The notes: generated by a model not told the origin, from the sequence alone. 53,583 bases of DNA from Elusimicrobia bacterium UBA5214 (GCA_002412545.1 DHVG01000014.1:212004-265586), one strand, 5' to 3'; positions 34,019-41,730 are shown, numbered from the stretch's first letter. Made by a program: numbers and translations.

Positions 34019-35683
34019 ATGGAGACAAAAACGGGACGATATAAAATTATTGAACAATTCGTTGCGGATAAAATGTTTTATATGTTTGGTAATCCCGGCA
34101 CCGTAGAACAAGGGTTACTTGACGCTATTGAAGAATATCCGCAAATGAAATACATTCTTACGCTACAGGAAAGTGTAGCCGTAATGATGGCGGACGGGTA
34201 TGCTCGTAGTACTCATAAACCCACACTGGTACAATTGCATAGTTCGCCAGGAATAGGTAACGGTGTGGGTGCGTTGTATCAGGCTAAACGCGGTCATTCA
34301 CCGTTAGTAGTCATCGGCGGTGATGCGGGCGTAAAGTATTTGAATATGGACGCACAAATGTCCGGTGATTTGGTAGCGATGATGGAACCGGTAACTAAAT
34401 ATTCAACAATGGTAACCGAGACGAAATCGTTATTAAGAACATTACGTCGTGCAATTAAAATTGCTGCTACTCCACCGATGGGACCAGTGTATGTGTGTTT
34501 ACCAATGGATATTTTGGACGAAGTCAACGATGAATCTGTGTTCCCGACTCCGATTCCTTCTACTCGCGTTTTACCTGATAAAAGTATTATAAAACAATCT
34601 GCAGAAATTTTAATTTCTGCCAATAAACCAATAATTTTTATGGGTGATGGAGTTGCTTATTCCGATGCGAATACTGAGCTTACCCGTTTAGCAGAACTGC
34701 TCGGTGCAGAAGTGTATGGTGTAGATGTTGGCGATTTAAATATGGATTACACCCATCCGTTATATCAAGGTACTACCGAGCATATGTTGGGTTCGTATAG
34801 TTTACCCATTACCCAAAAAGGTGACGTCAATCTAGTAATTGGTACTTATATGATGCCGGAAGTTTTTCCTGAGTTAGGCAATATATTTTCTCCTAACGCA
34901 AAAGTGATTCACTTTGATTTGAATGTTTATGAAATTGCTAAAAATCATCGGGTAGACTTAGCAGCAGTATCCGACCCGAAACTTACTTTACAAGCGTTGA
35001 TTGAAGAAATAGAAAAAACGATTACTAAAAAACAAAGGAAAATAGTTGCAACAAGAATTCAGAAAATTGGTAATCTCAAACAACAAAAAATTGATTCAAA
35101 AAAACAAGCGGACACAAAACTAAAAAATCAGGTACCGTTACATATGCCGCAGTTCGCAGAAGAATTATCTAAACGTGTTCCTGATGACGTGATAATATTT
35201 GATGAAGGATTAACAAATTCATTGGCAATTAGCCGATATATCCCTCCCCGGTATCCGGGCAGTTATTTTTTAGTTCGTGGTGGTTCGTTAGGAGTTGGTA
35301 TTCCCGGGGCAATCGGCGTAAAAATAGCTAACCCGAAAAAAGTTGTTATCGGATTTACTGGCGACGGGGCAGCAATGTATACGATTCAAGCGTTATGGTC
35401 GGCAGCACGATATAAAACTAGAGCAAAATTTGTTGTTTGTAACAACAGTTCTTATAAACTTTTACAGAATAATATTGACCACTATTGGAAAGAACAAAAT
35501 ATACAATCGCGGAAATATCCATTGAGTTTTGATTTGTCCTACCCGACAATCAGGTTTGATTTATTAGCGCAGTCAATGGGTGTAAGTTCTGTCCGAGTAG
35601 AAAAACCGGAAGAAATTGTTCCCGCAATTGATAAAATGTTAGCCGACGATAAACCGTTTTTGATTGATTTGGTGTTGGATTAG
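34019..35683 (+). CDS. ThDP-dependent decarboxylase, benzoylformate decarboxylase-like
   Basis: Thiamine diphosphate enzyme of 554 residues with the three-domain layout of the decarboxylase group. E51 in ILTLQESVAVMMADGYAR activates ThDP; LVQLHSSPGIGNGVGALYQA and HSPLVVIGGD closely follow the benzoylformate decarboxylase pattern. The ThDP/magnesium motif is GDGAAMYTIQ (448-457), ending in VVCNNSSYK. Expected reaction: removal of CO2 from a 2-oxo acid to an aldehyde, or a carboligation. I start at ATG 34019 after TGAGGAAG rather than the upstream TTG 34007. A 115-bp slice (34921-35035) recurs in the fossil at 27637. Confidence 0.85.
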   Translation: METKTGRYKIIEQFVADKMFYMFGNPGTVEQGLLDAIEEYPQMKYILTLQESVAVMMADGYARSTHKPTLVQLHSSPGIGNGVGALYQAKRGHSPLVVIGGDAGVKYLNMDAQMSGDLVAMMEPVTKYSTMVTETKSLLRTLRRAIKIAATPPMGPVYVCLPMDILDEVNDESVFPTPIPSTRVLPDKSIIKQSAEILISANKPIIFMGDGVAYSDANTELTRLAELLGAEVYGVDVGDLNMDYTHPLYQGTTEHMLGSYSLPITQKGDVNLVIGTYMMPEVFPELGNIFSPNAKVIHFDLNVYEIAKNHRVDLAAVSDPKLTLQALIEEIEKTITKKQRKIVATRIQKIGNLKQQKIDSKKQADTKLKNQVPLHMPQFAEELSKRVPDDVIIFDEGLTNSLAISRYIPPRYPGSYFLVRGGSLGVGIPGAIGVKIANPKKVVIGFTGDGAAMYTIQALWSAARYKTRAKFVVCNNSSYKLLQNNIDHYWKEQNIQSRKYPLSFDLSYPTIRFDLLAQSMGVSSVRVEKPEEIVPAIDKMLADDKPFLIDLVLD

Positions 35684-35693
35684 GACAAATGAT

Positions 35694-35744
35694 ACGACTA
35701 CCATTAATTGGTAGCCGCATACGTTAACCTACGAAAGGAGTCGT
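35694..35744 (+). promoter_or_regulatory. Possible structured leader covering the ribosome site of the NTF2-like gene
   Basis: ACGACT (35694-35699) can pair with AGTCGT (35739-35744), which contains part of the ribosome site AAGGAG. Inside, ACCA/TGGT form a small hairpin. Only weak pairing evidence; no known RNA family recognised. Confidence 0.25.
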
Positions 35745-35748
35745 TTTT

Positions 35749-36186
35749 ATGGCACAGCCGTTAACAAAAAAAGAAATTGAAAATTTTGTTAAAAAATGGT
35801 ATGATAAGTTAGATGTACATGCACCAATGGTAGAAATTTTGCCTATGCTTTCCGAAGAAGGACTATACATGGTTTTTCCGGAAGCGGTATTGAAAGGGTT
35901 GGCAAGTTTTGAGTCGTGGTATCAGAGCGTGATCCGGATTTTCTTTGACGAAGTACACAAGGTAAAAAAAGTTTCTTCAAAAATTCAAAAAGATAAAGCA
36001 GACTTAAAAATTATTGTGCATTGGGAAGCGAGCAAATGGAACCCGCCGGCACGGTTCAGTGACCGGATTAAACTCGATGCATACCAGAGTTGGAAAATTA
36101 AACGTTCGCCTAAGACCGGTAAAATAGTGGTAACAAAGTATGTGGTAGATAAACTGGTGTATACCAAAGATTCGGCTAAATTGTGA
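35749..36186 (+). CDS. NTF2/SnoaL-like protein (first copy)
   Basis: A 145-residue protein with the length and pattern of the NTF2-like alpha+beta barrel: an N-terminal helix pair (KKEIENFVKKWYDKLDVHAPM), a MVFPEAVLKG hairpin, FESWYQSVIRIFFDEVHKV, then long strands (ADLKIIVHWEASKW; KLDAYQSWKIKR). Such proteins are isomerases, cyclases, dehydratases or ligand-binding partners. No catalytic set can be assigned. It lies in the catabolic cluster between the decarboxylase and a second NTF2-like gene. Confidence 0.65.
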   Translation: MAQPLTKKEIENFVKKWYDKLDVHAPMVEILPMLSEEGLYMVFPEAVLKGLASFESWYQSVIRIFFDEVHKVKKVSSKIQKDKADLKIIVHWEASKWNPPARFSDRIKLDAYQSWKIKRSPKTGKIVVTKYVVDKLVYTKDSAKL

Positions 36187-36250
36187 CTTTTGTAAAAGCA
36201 AGGCTAAACTTGTCCTACATAAAGAAACAAACAAAAATGGGGGTGTAGAG

Positions 36251-36604
36251 ATGACAACAAAAGAAATAGTCGATAAATATTTTGAATGTGTGAACAAAGG
36301 TGACTGGGACGGGTGGCTGGAGTTGTTTGATGATAAGGTCGTGATGGACGAACAAATGTTGGGGCATATCGAAGGAAGAAAAGATTTAGCCAAAGGGATT
36401 GAAGGGTTACGGAGTAACAAAGATTTTCATAATTATCCACAAGAAATTGTGATTGAAGGTGAACGGGCGGTGGTGATATGTCATTTGACAACACCATTTC
36501 ATAATAATAAAATAGATATTAGGGTCGCAAATTTTTATAAAATCAAAAACGGGAAAATAGTTTATTTTGCGAATTTTCATGACACCGCACCATTCAAAGG
36601 ATAA
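36251..36604 (+). CDS. SnoaL-like NTF2-fold protein (second copy)
   Basis: A 117-residue SnoaL-like domain: TKEIVDKYFECVNKGDWDGW, then LFDDKVVMDEQMLGHIEGRK, VIEGERAVVICHLTT, and a C-terminal GKIVYFANFHDTAPF. The early W-x-LFxD pattern is typical of the family, whose members bind small hydrophobic or keto substrates. It is unlike the preceding NTF2-like protein in sequence, so this is not a recent duplication. The ribosome site is weak (GGGGGTGTAGAG). Confidence 0.75.
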   Translation: MTTKEIVDKYFECVNKGDWDGWLELFDDKVVMDEQMLGHIEGRKDLAKGIEGLRSNKDFHNYPQEIVIEGERAVVICHLTTPFHNNKIDIRVANFYKIKNGKIVYFANFHDTAPFKG

Positions 36605-36628
36605 TTATTTAAAAAGGGGAGTTCAAAA

Positions 36629-37855
36629 ATGGACAATAAATCTGCGAATGCAAATGTTTTAAGTGAAGGAATTATCGCTGCTCGTTCCGGCGACTTGCCT
36701 AAGTTAAAAACGTGGTTAAATTCAGGGAACAATCCGAATCAATATGATGCTGATGGTTGGACACCTTTGTTATGGGCTTCTGCACGCGGGCATTATGAAG
36801 CAGTTAAATTGCTGCTTGATAATAAAAAATTCCCGGCCGATATTACCCTACCGCATCGGGTATCAAAAGCTTTAGCTGTACATTTTGCTGGGCAGTCCAG
36901 CGATGTTAAAACTGCCGAAATAATTTTAGATCATAAACCGGAACATATTGACGAAGTTTTTGATATTAACGGTCATACAATACTGCTTCAAGCAGTTTTT
37001 TATGGATACTTAGAGTTAGCAGCAATGCTCTTAAAAAGAGGTGCCCGAACCGATATTACCACTGCACGGGGACTTGGCCCGTTAGAACTTGCAGCACAAT
37101 TTCAGAACCAGGAAATGGTAAATTTGATTAAACCGTATGACGTTTCAGCGGAAGCAAAAGCAAAATATTATAAAACGTATCTTGATAGAATCGCTCCGGT
37201 AATACCTGTCGGACAAAAAGAACAACAAAAGTTATCAGACCAACTGGTTAAGGTTATAGAAGACGGGATAAAACAGGCTGCAAAAGATACATCTGCAGTT
37301 AAAATAACTATTGATAAAGTTAAAGATTTAGTGGAAACAAAAAAAGTTGAAGTGAACCGTTTAGGCGGACCACTATCGCAACCGCCACTCATTGTTGTTG
37401 CTACCGGTAATAACGGTTTTCCACCAAATCCCACCGTAGCCGAATTAAGAAATAAACTGGCTGAATATTTATTAGAAAAAGGGGCAGATCCGGCATTACA
37501 TGAAAAACATCCAATGGATGTTCAAACGATTATTAGGGCTGCGGTTTTTAATCATCTGGATATTTTAAAAATGTGTGCAAAAAAAATGACTGCTCAATCG
37601 TTAACTGATGCAATTAACGAAGTTCCTATTGTGAACGGTTTAACCGCAATGCACGATACAATACTACGAGCAACTATGTCCGCACCGGACCGTTTTGAAG
37701 GATATTTAGAACAGGCACGATGGTTTATTCAGAAAGGTGGACGAACTGATATGGAAAATTTTGCTGGTGTAACACAGCGAGACATTGCTGAACGAGCAAA
37801 AAATCCTGAAGTCCGACGCCGGCTGTTAGAAGTAATAGACAAAAAGAATACATAA
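36629..37855 (+). CDS. Ankyrin repeat protein
   Basis: A 408-residue soluble protein. Ankyrin repeats are clear at about residues 15-105 (GWTPLLWASARGHYEAVKLL), 110-175 (INGHTILLQAVFYGYLELAA, MLLKRGARTDITTARG) and again at about 270-330 (LAEYLLEKGADPALHEKHP), with a non-repeat helical section between (about 180-260). The C-terminus has another repeat-like part (WFIQKGGRTDMENFAG). No signal peptide. It probably acts as a binding or inhibitory scaffold for the enzymes encoded around it. Ankyrin genes within a catabolic gene run are unusual. Confidence 0.82.
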   Translation: MDNKSANANVLSEGIIAARSGDLPKLKTWLNSGNNPNQYDADGWTPLLWASARGHYEAVKLLLDNKKFPADITLPHRVSKALAVHFAGQSSDVKTAEIILDHKPEHIDEVFDINGHTILLQAVFYGYLELAAMLLKRGARTDITTARGLGPLELAAQFQNQEMVNLIKPYDVSAEAKAKYYKTYLDRIAPVIPVGQKEQQKLSDQLVKVIEDGIKQAAKDTSAVKITIDKVKDLVETKKVEVNRLGGPLSQPPLIVVATGNNGFPPNPTVAELRNKLAEYLLEKGADPALHEKHPMDVQTIIRAAVFNHLDILKMCAKKMTAQSLTDAINEVPIVNGLTAMHDTILRATMSAPDRFEGYLEQARWFIQKGGRTDMENFAGVTQRDIAERAKNPEVRRRLLEVIDKKNT

Positions 37856-37878
37856 AGGAAAAAAGGAGGAATTTTTTT

Positions 37879-38658
37879 ATGGATGCACAAGGAAAAAGAA
37901 ATCCTAACCGATTGAAACGGGATTTAGCTGCTGGAAAAGTATGTCTGGGAGCTACGATTACTATCCACAGTCCTGTCGTAGCGGAAATTATGTCTCATAT
38001 CGGGTTTGACTGGTTATGGTTTGAGACGGAACATTCAACACTTAACCTGGACAATGTTTTGGGTATGTTACAGACTACCAACGGGACTGATATCAGTACG
38101 GCAATTCGTGTTCCCTGGAATGATAAAACTATGATTAAACAAGCGTTGGATACCGGAACTGATGTCTTGATTATTCCTCTGGTAAACACGGCTGAAGAAG
38201 CCGAGTATGCGGTTAAGGCGATAAAATATCCGCCGTGGGGCGAACGTGGTGCCGGGCTTGCCCGTGCTCAATGTTACGGATTGCATATGGGTGAATATAT
38301 GCAAACTGCAAATGAAGAAGTGATGACCATTATTATGATAGAACATATTAAAGCCGTAGAGAATATAGAAAAAATTCTTAAAGTCAAAGGTATTGATTCT
38401 GTGATGATTGGTGCACTCGACCTTTCCGGCAGCATGGGAATACTCGGTCAAACAGATAATCCGAAAGTAGAAGATGCCATACAAAAAGTGTTAAAAGCTT
38501 CCAAACAAGCTAATGTACCATGCGGGATTATTACGGTAGCACCCGAGCAAACTAACGAACGTATCAAACAGGGGTTTACTAATTTGATCGTCGGGATAGA
38601 CGTTTTATTCTTGAATGGTGGAATAATGAGTTCGTTGAATAAAATTAAACGGAGTTAA
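37879..38658 (+). CDS. HpcH/HpaI family class II aldolase
   Basis: A 259-residue metal-dependent aldolase of the pyruvate-enolate type (HpaI, YfaU, GarL). Landmarks: GFDWLWFETEHSTLN (E51, H52), AIRVPWND, GTDVLIIPLVNTAEEAEYAVKAIKYPP, GERGAGLARAQCYG and IEHIKAVENIEKIL, with SVMIGALDLSGSMG near the end. These enzymes cleave 2-oxo-3-deoxy acids to pyruvate and an aldehyde, and some act on 4-hydroxy-2-oxo acids from aromatic degradation. Preceded by AGGAGGAA. It may form the 2-oxo acid or the aldehyde used by its neighbours. Confidence 0.88.
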   Translation: MDAQGKRNPNRLKRDLAAGKVCLGATITIHSPVVAEIMSHIGFDWLWFETEHSTLNLDNVLGMLQTTNGTDISTAIRVPWNDKTMIKQALDTGTDVLIIPLVNTAEEAEYAVKAIKYPPWGERGAGLARAQCYGLHMGEYMQTANEEVMTIIMIEHIKAVENIEKILKVKGIDSVMIGALDLSGSMGILGQTDNPKVEDAIQKVLKASKQANVPCGIITVAPEQTNERIKQGFTNLIVGIDVLFLNGGIMSSLNKIKRS

Positions 38659-38661
38659 CCA

Positions 38662-39231
38662 ATGAAACTAAAAGGAAAAAAGATTGGAGTTCTTTTTGAA
38701 GGTGATTATTACGAAAACGAAATTTTTTATTACAAATTACGGTTTCCGGAAGAAGGGGCGGCATTACACTTTTTAACAAGACTATGGGGACAACCAAAAA
38801 TTACTTTCTACGGACATGAATATAAAATTCCGATGGAATGCAGCGAAACTTTCGAAAATATGAGTGATACGGAACTAAAAAGTTACGATGCAATTATCGT
38901 CCCGGCCGGTGTGGTAGCTGACCGGTTACGTTATACGGAAGACATTAACAAACTGCCCCCGGCGTGCGAGTTTATGAAACGTATCTTTAAAGAAAAACAG
39001 ATTATTAAAGGAATAATCTGCCACGGGATGTGGCTACTATCCCCGGTTCCGGAATTAGTTAAAGGAAGGCGGGTAGTGGTCCATAACAACTTATTAGGTG
39101 ATGCGAAAAATATGGGTGCGATTTATGTTAATGAAGATGTTGTTGTTGATGGTGACCTGGTGACTGCCAGGACCGGCGGGCACTGCAACCTGTTTGCCAA
39201 GAAAATAATTGAAATGATTGCAGATAAATAA
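38662..39231 (+). CDS. DJ-1/PfpI family protein (second copy)
   Basis: A 189-residue DJ-1/PfpI domain with KKIGVLFEGDYYENE at the start (E18 position), nucleophile C120 in GIICHGMWLL, and GDLVTARTGGHCNLFAKKI near the end, typical of the YhbO/PfpI group. The gene begins 3 bp after the aldolase stop, indicating coupling. It is much shorter and not a close copy of the first PfpI-like protein (33163). Likely handles reactive 2-oxoaldehydes or glycated products; this is inferred from the family and context. Confidence 0.85.
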   Translation: MKLKGKKIGVLFEGDYYENEIFYYKLRFPEEGAALHFLTRLWGQPKITFYGHEYKIPMECSETFENMSDTELKSYDAIIVPAGVVADRLRYTEDINKLPPACEFMKRIFKEKQIIKGIICHGMWLLSPVPELVKGRRVVVHNNLLGDAKNMGAIYVNEDVVVDGDLVTARTGGHCNLFAKKIIEMIADK

Positions 39232-39240
39232 CGGCGTCTT

Positions 39241-39651
39241 ATGATAAAGACTGATTTTTCACATATTGGATTATCCTGTAAAGACTTGGAAAAGACAGAG
39301 AGTTTTTACTCCCGGCACTTCGGGTTCAAGCAGGCGAGGAGTATTCCGATAGGTAAGACAAAAATAGTCTTTTTACGGAACGACAAAGGAGTTTATCTTG
39401 AACTTTTTGAGGCGGATAAGGAAAGACCTCTGCCGCAGGAGGAGGGAGACGGTCCGCACTATCAGGCAATACGGCATCTTGCTTTTTCGGTCAAGGATGT
39501 GGATGGCAAACTTGCAGAAATGGGTAAAGATGCAGTAGTTACGCTGGGACCCCTTACCTTTGATGATTTTATAAAGGGCTGGAAGACTGTCTGGGTGAAG
39601 GATCCGGACGGTAATATTGTTGAAATTACTCAAGGGTATAAGGACGAATAA
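39241..39651 (+). CDS. VOC/glyoxalase family metalloprotein
   Basis: A 136-residue vicinal-oxygen-chelate protein with two beta-alpha-beta-beta-beta units. The four metal positions of glyoxalase I-like enzymes are visible: H8 (FSHIGLSC), E54 (VYLELFE), H79 (AIRHLAFSV) and E128 (GNIVEITQG). Possible functions include lactoylglutathione lyase-like, methylmalonyl-CoA epimerase-like or ring-cleaving activity. Last gene of the cluster, 9 bp after the second PfpI-like gene. Confidence 0.85.
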   Translation: MIKTDFSHIGLSCKDLEKTESFYSRHFGFKQARSIPIGKTKIVFLRNDKGVYLELFEADKERPLPQEEGDGPHYQAIRHLAFSVKDVDGKLAEMGKDAVVTLGPLTFDDFIKGWKTVWVKDPDGNIVEITQGYKDE

Positions 39652-39989
39652 GATATAGCAGAGAGTGAATCTATTCTATAATTCCTCTCAGCTTATCAAA
39701 ATTATCTTTAGTATTCTTGCTTTAAGACAATCATTAAGAATTATTTTAATAGAGTTATCTTTTTCTGAATCCGTACACCTAATCCCTTCCACAAAAATCA
39801 CATAAATCCCGCTGGCTTCGTAAAGTAGCGTCCCCTTTTCCCTAAGTTTTCTGCCCGATTTTAAATCGAAATTCTTTTTAACTCGGGAGAAATTTTTTTT
39901 GGTTCTTGCCTTTTAGTAAATTTTTTATTAAAATGGTATTCGTTTTATATGATATTCAAAGTTACAGTTCCTTAAGGTAGGTCAAAAAT
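39652..39989. other. Gene-poor gap of 338 bp before comM
   Basis: No + strand gene is seen. On the - strand 39912 down to 39688 stays open for 74 codons without a start codon; the product contains KGTLLYEASGIYVIFVEGI and could be a decayed gene, family unknown. The right end holds a promoter-like pair, TTGCCT (39906-39911) and TAAAAT (39929-39934) with a 17-bp spacer. Confidence 0.4.
39906..39934 (+). promoter_or_regulatory. Putative promoter of the truncated comM gene
   Basis: TTGCCT, 17-bp spacer, TAAAAT, 55 bp before the ATG. Pattern match only. Confidence 0.5.
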
Positions 39990-40439
39990 ATGCTTGCTTA
40001 TGTGTATTCAAGTGCAGTATTAGGGATTGATGCTTATATTGTCAAGGTAGAGATAGATATTTCGGCAGGATTACCTTCCTTTTCTACGGTCGGGTTACCG
40101 GATACGGCAGTGCGAGAGTCCAAAGACCGGGTAGTAGCGGCAATTAGAAATTCCGGTTTTGATTTTCCAGTAAGAAAAGTTACGGTGAATCTTGCACCGG
40201 CAGATATCAAGAAGGAAGGAGCAGCATTTGATTTGCCGATTGCCCTGGGAATATTGGCCGCTACCGAACAACTTAGTTCGGAGCGACTTAAGAATTATTG
40301 TGTTCTTGGTGAGTTATCTTTAGATGGAAATGTGCGAGGAGTGAAGGGTATTTTGCCGGTTGCTTTAAAGGTTAAAAATGAAAATTTAGAAGGGATAATT
40401 CTTCCGAAAGGTAACCAGGCAGAAGCAGCAGTAGTTTCA

Positions 40440-40457
40440 CCCCCGCTGAAGCGGGGG
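40440..40457. repeat. GC-rich hairpin inside comM
   Basis: CCCCCGC (40440-40446), loop TGAA, GCGGGGG (40451-40457). The sequence is much more GC-rich than its surroundings and encodes SPPLKRGD, an insertion relative to what I expect of ComM at this place. Confidence 0.7.
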
Positions 40458-40681
40458 GATCTCCGAGAAGGAATAAAAATTATCCCGGTAGAAAATTTAG
40501 CCCAAGTAGTAAAATTCCTGCAAGGTGAACTTGAAATTGCGCCGTTCCGGATTGATTTGAACCACACTTTTGAAGAAGCGAGTGTTTACGAGTTAGATTT
40601 CCGTGAAGTGAAAGGACAAGGATTTGCTAAACGAGCGTTAGAGGTTGCCGCTGCTGGAAGTCATAATTGTCTCATGTTTGG

Positions 40682-40702
40682 AACGCAATACGACATTGCG
40701 TT
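40682..40702. repeat. Palindrome at the comM truncation point
   Basis: AACGCAAT (40682-40689) and ATTGCGTT (40695-40702) are perfectly inverted around ACGAC. The in-frame stop follows at 40704-40706. Confidence 0.75.
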
Positions 40703-40706
40703 TTGA

Positions 40707-41073
40707 AATCATCAAGCAAATAAAGGGAAAATATTAAAAATCAAAAAGGATTATTCCTGCCCGGTAAACGTTTACTTTAATTTCCATGTCCATCTATGTT
40801 ATCTCAGGAAGTCTAAGTGACCTCAAAAGGTAAAAAATCAGCCAAAAAATCCACGGATAAAGGCAAAGTAACCAAAATTTTACTTATCCAAACTATTGAC
40901 AAGTTTCGGATAATCTGGTAACATTGAAGCCGTTAGGATTTTTTTATTTATTATCCGTGGAGCCACACTTATGAACACGGTAGTGACAAAAATATTAGAG
41001 AAATCAAAATTTAAACCGACTAAGAGGTAAAAAATACCTTGGGTTGGTTTTTATATTTTTGGGAGGAGGAAGA
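40707..41073. other. 367-bp gap with promoter and inverted repeat
   Basis: No gene above 20 codons; a 19-codon frame (40971 onward, begins MNTVVTKILEKS) has no clear ribosome site. TCCACGGATAA (40850-40860) is perfectly inverted at 40951-40961, on both sides of a promoter. GGGAGGAGG at 41061-41069 serves the next gene. Confidence 0.5.
40896..40924 (+). promoter_or_regulatory. Sigma70-type promoter of the exported-protein region
   Basis: TTGACA (40896-40901), 17-bp spacer ending TGG, TAACAT (40919-40924), about 150 bp before the first gene. The sequence closely matches the promoter at 17415 and is flanked by an 11-bp inverted repeat. Confidence 0.65.
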
Positions 41074-41730
41074 ATGTTTATGAAGAAATTAATGTGCAAA
41101 AAAGAAATTATTTTGCTTTTAATTTTGGTTTTTTTGACAAGTCCCATTTTTGCAGAAAATTACATCCCCAACCAAGAAACATCAGCAGTAATCAACGAAG
41201 TGAAACAAACACTTGCTAATTTACCGGAAGATTTATCTCTCTACAGTGGAACTGTTGAGTCCCTAATTACAAAATGTGAAGAAGCGATAAAGGCAGACGA
41301 GAAATATGCTGAAGCATATATTTACTCAAGTATTTGTTGTCTCCTGAATGAACAATTCGACCAAGGGATAGAAAAGGCAGAAAAGGCGATTCTGCTTGCT
41401 CCCTCTAATCCCGACGGATACTTTGTGCGTGGTTTTGCTCTGATGGTTAAGTCACTACAGGAGGATGCTACATCCTTTACCGAGGTCATTTCTGATTTTG
41501 AGAAGGTTTTATCTGCTAATCCCGAATACAGAAGTCCGGAAGTGATGGGGAAAACCTCGGTAGTGCCGGAAATTCTCTTGTGGGAAGGAACCCTCTATTT
41601 CAGGCAGGGAGAAAATGAAAAAGCCAAAGAAATATTCCAGAAGATGATTGATAACTACCCTGCTACTGATTGGGCAAAAAATGCACAAGATGAATTAGAC
41701 AGGTTATCTTTGGAACATCAGAGTCCTTAA
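41074..41730 (+). CDS. Exported TPR protein
   Basis: A 218-residue protein with a signal peptide (hydrophobic core IILLLILVFLTSPIFA). Tetratricopeptide-like helix pairs follow: AIKADEKYAEAYIYSSICCL, GIEKAEKAILLAPSNPDGYF, and near the end FRQGENEKAKEIFQKMIDNY. It likely works in the periplasm or outer membrane as a protein-binding scaffold. ATG 41074 or ATG 41080 can serve the GGAGGAGG ribosome site; an upstream TTG (41044) would disturb the signal peptide. First gene after the promoter at 40896. A small palindrome (AGGATG/CATCCT) lies in its coding part. Confidence 0.78.
   Translation: MFMKKLMCKKEIILLLILVFLTSPIFAENYIPNQETSAVINEVKQTLANLPEDLSLYSGTVESLITKCEEAIKADEKYAEAYIYSSICCLLNEQFDQGIEKAEKAILLAPSNPDGYFVRGFALMVKSLQEDATSFTEVISDFEKVLSANPEYRSPEVMGKTSVVPEILLWEGTLYFRQGENEKAKEIFQKMIDNYPATDWAKNAQDELDRLSLEHQSP

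Larger units (their letters stand above)
39990..40706 (+). pseudogene. comM: ComM/YifB Mg-chelatase-like ATPase, cut off before the Walker A
   Basis: ComM is a hexameric AAA+ helicase acting in branch migration during natural transformation. The N-terminal Lon-protease-like domain is present and well formed (SAVLGIDAYIVKVEIDISAG, VGLPDTAVRESKDRVVAAI, VNLAPADIKKEGAAFDLPIA). The reading frame stops at 238 residues in AAAGSHNCLMFGTQYDIAF, exactly where the family reads GxHNLLMxGPPGxGKT, so the whole AAA+ part is missing. The truncation lies at a 21-bp palindrome (40682-40702). A hairpin element also interrupts the domain in frame (SPPLKRGDLRE). No ATPase remnant follows. Probably non-functional, unless the isolated domain has been retained. 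Confidence 0.85.

Noticed and set aside
33163..39231. The two PfpI-like genes as a recent duplication
   Set aside because: They differ in length (274 and 189 residues) and share little beyond the fold and the nucleophile cysteine, so they are old, separate family members.
40971..41030. A 19-codon small protein gene in the leader before the TPR gene
   Set aside because: No convincing ribosome site, very short, and no sign of conservation can be judged from one sequence.
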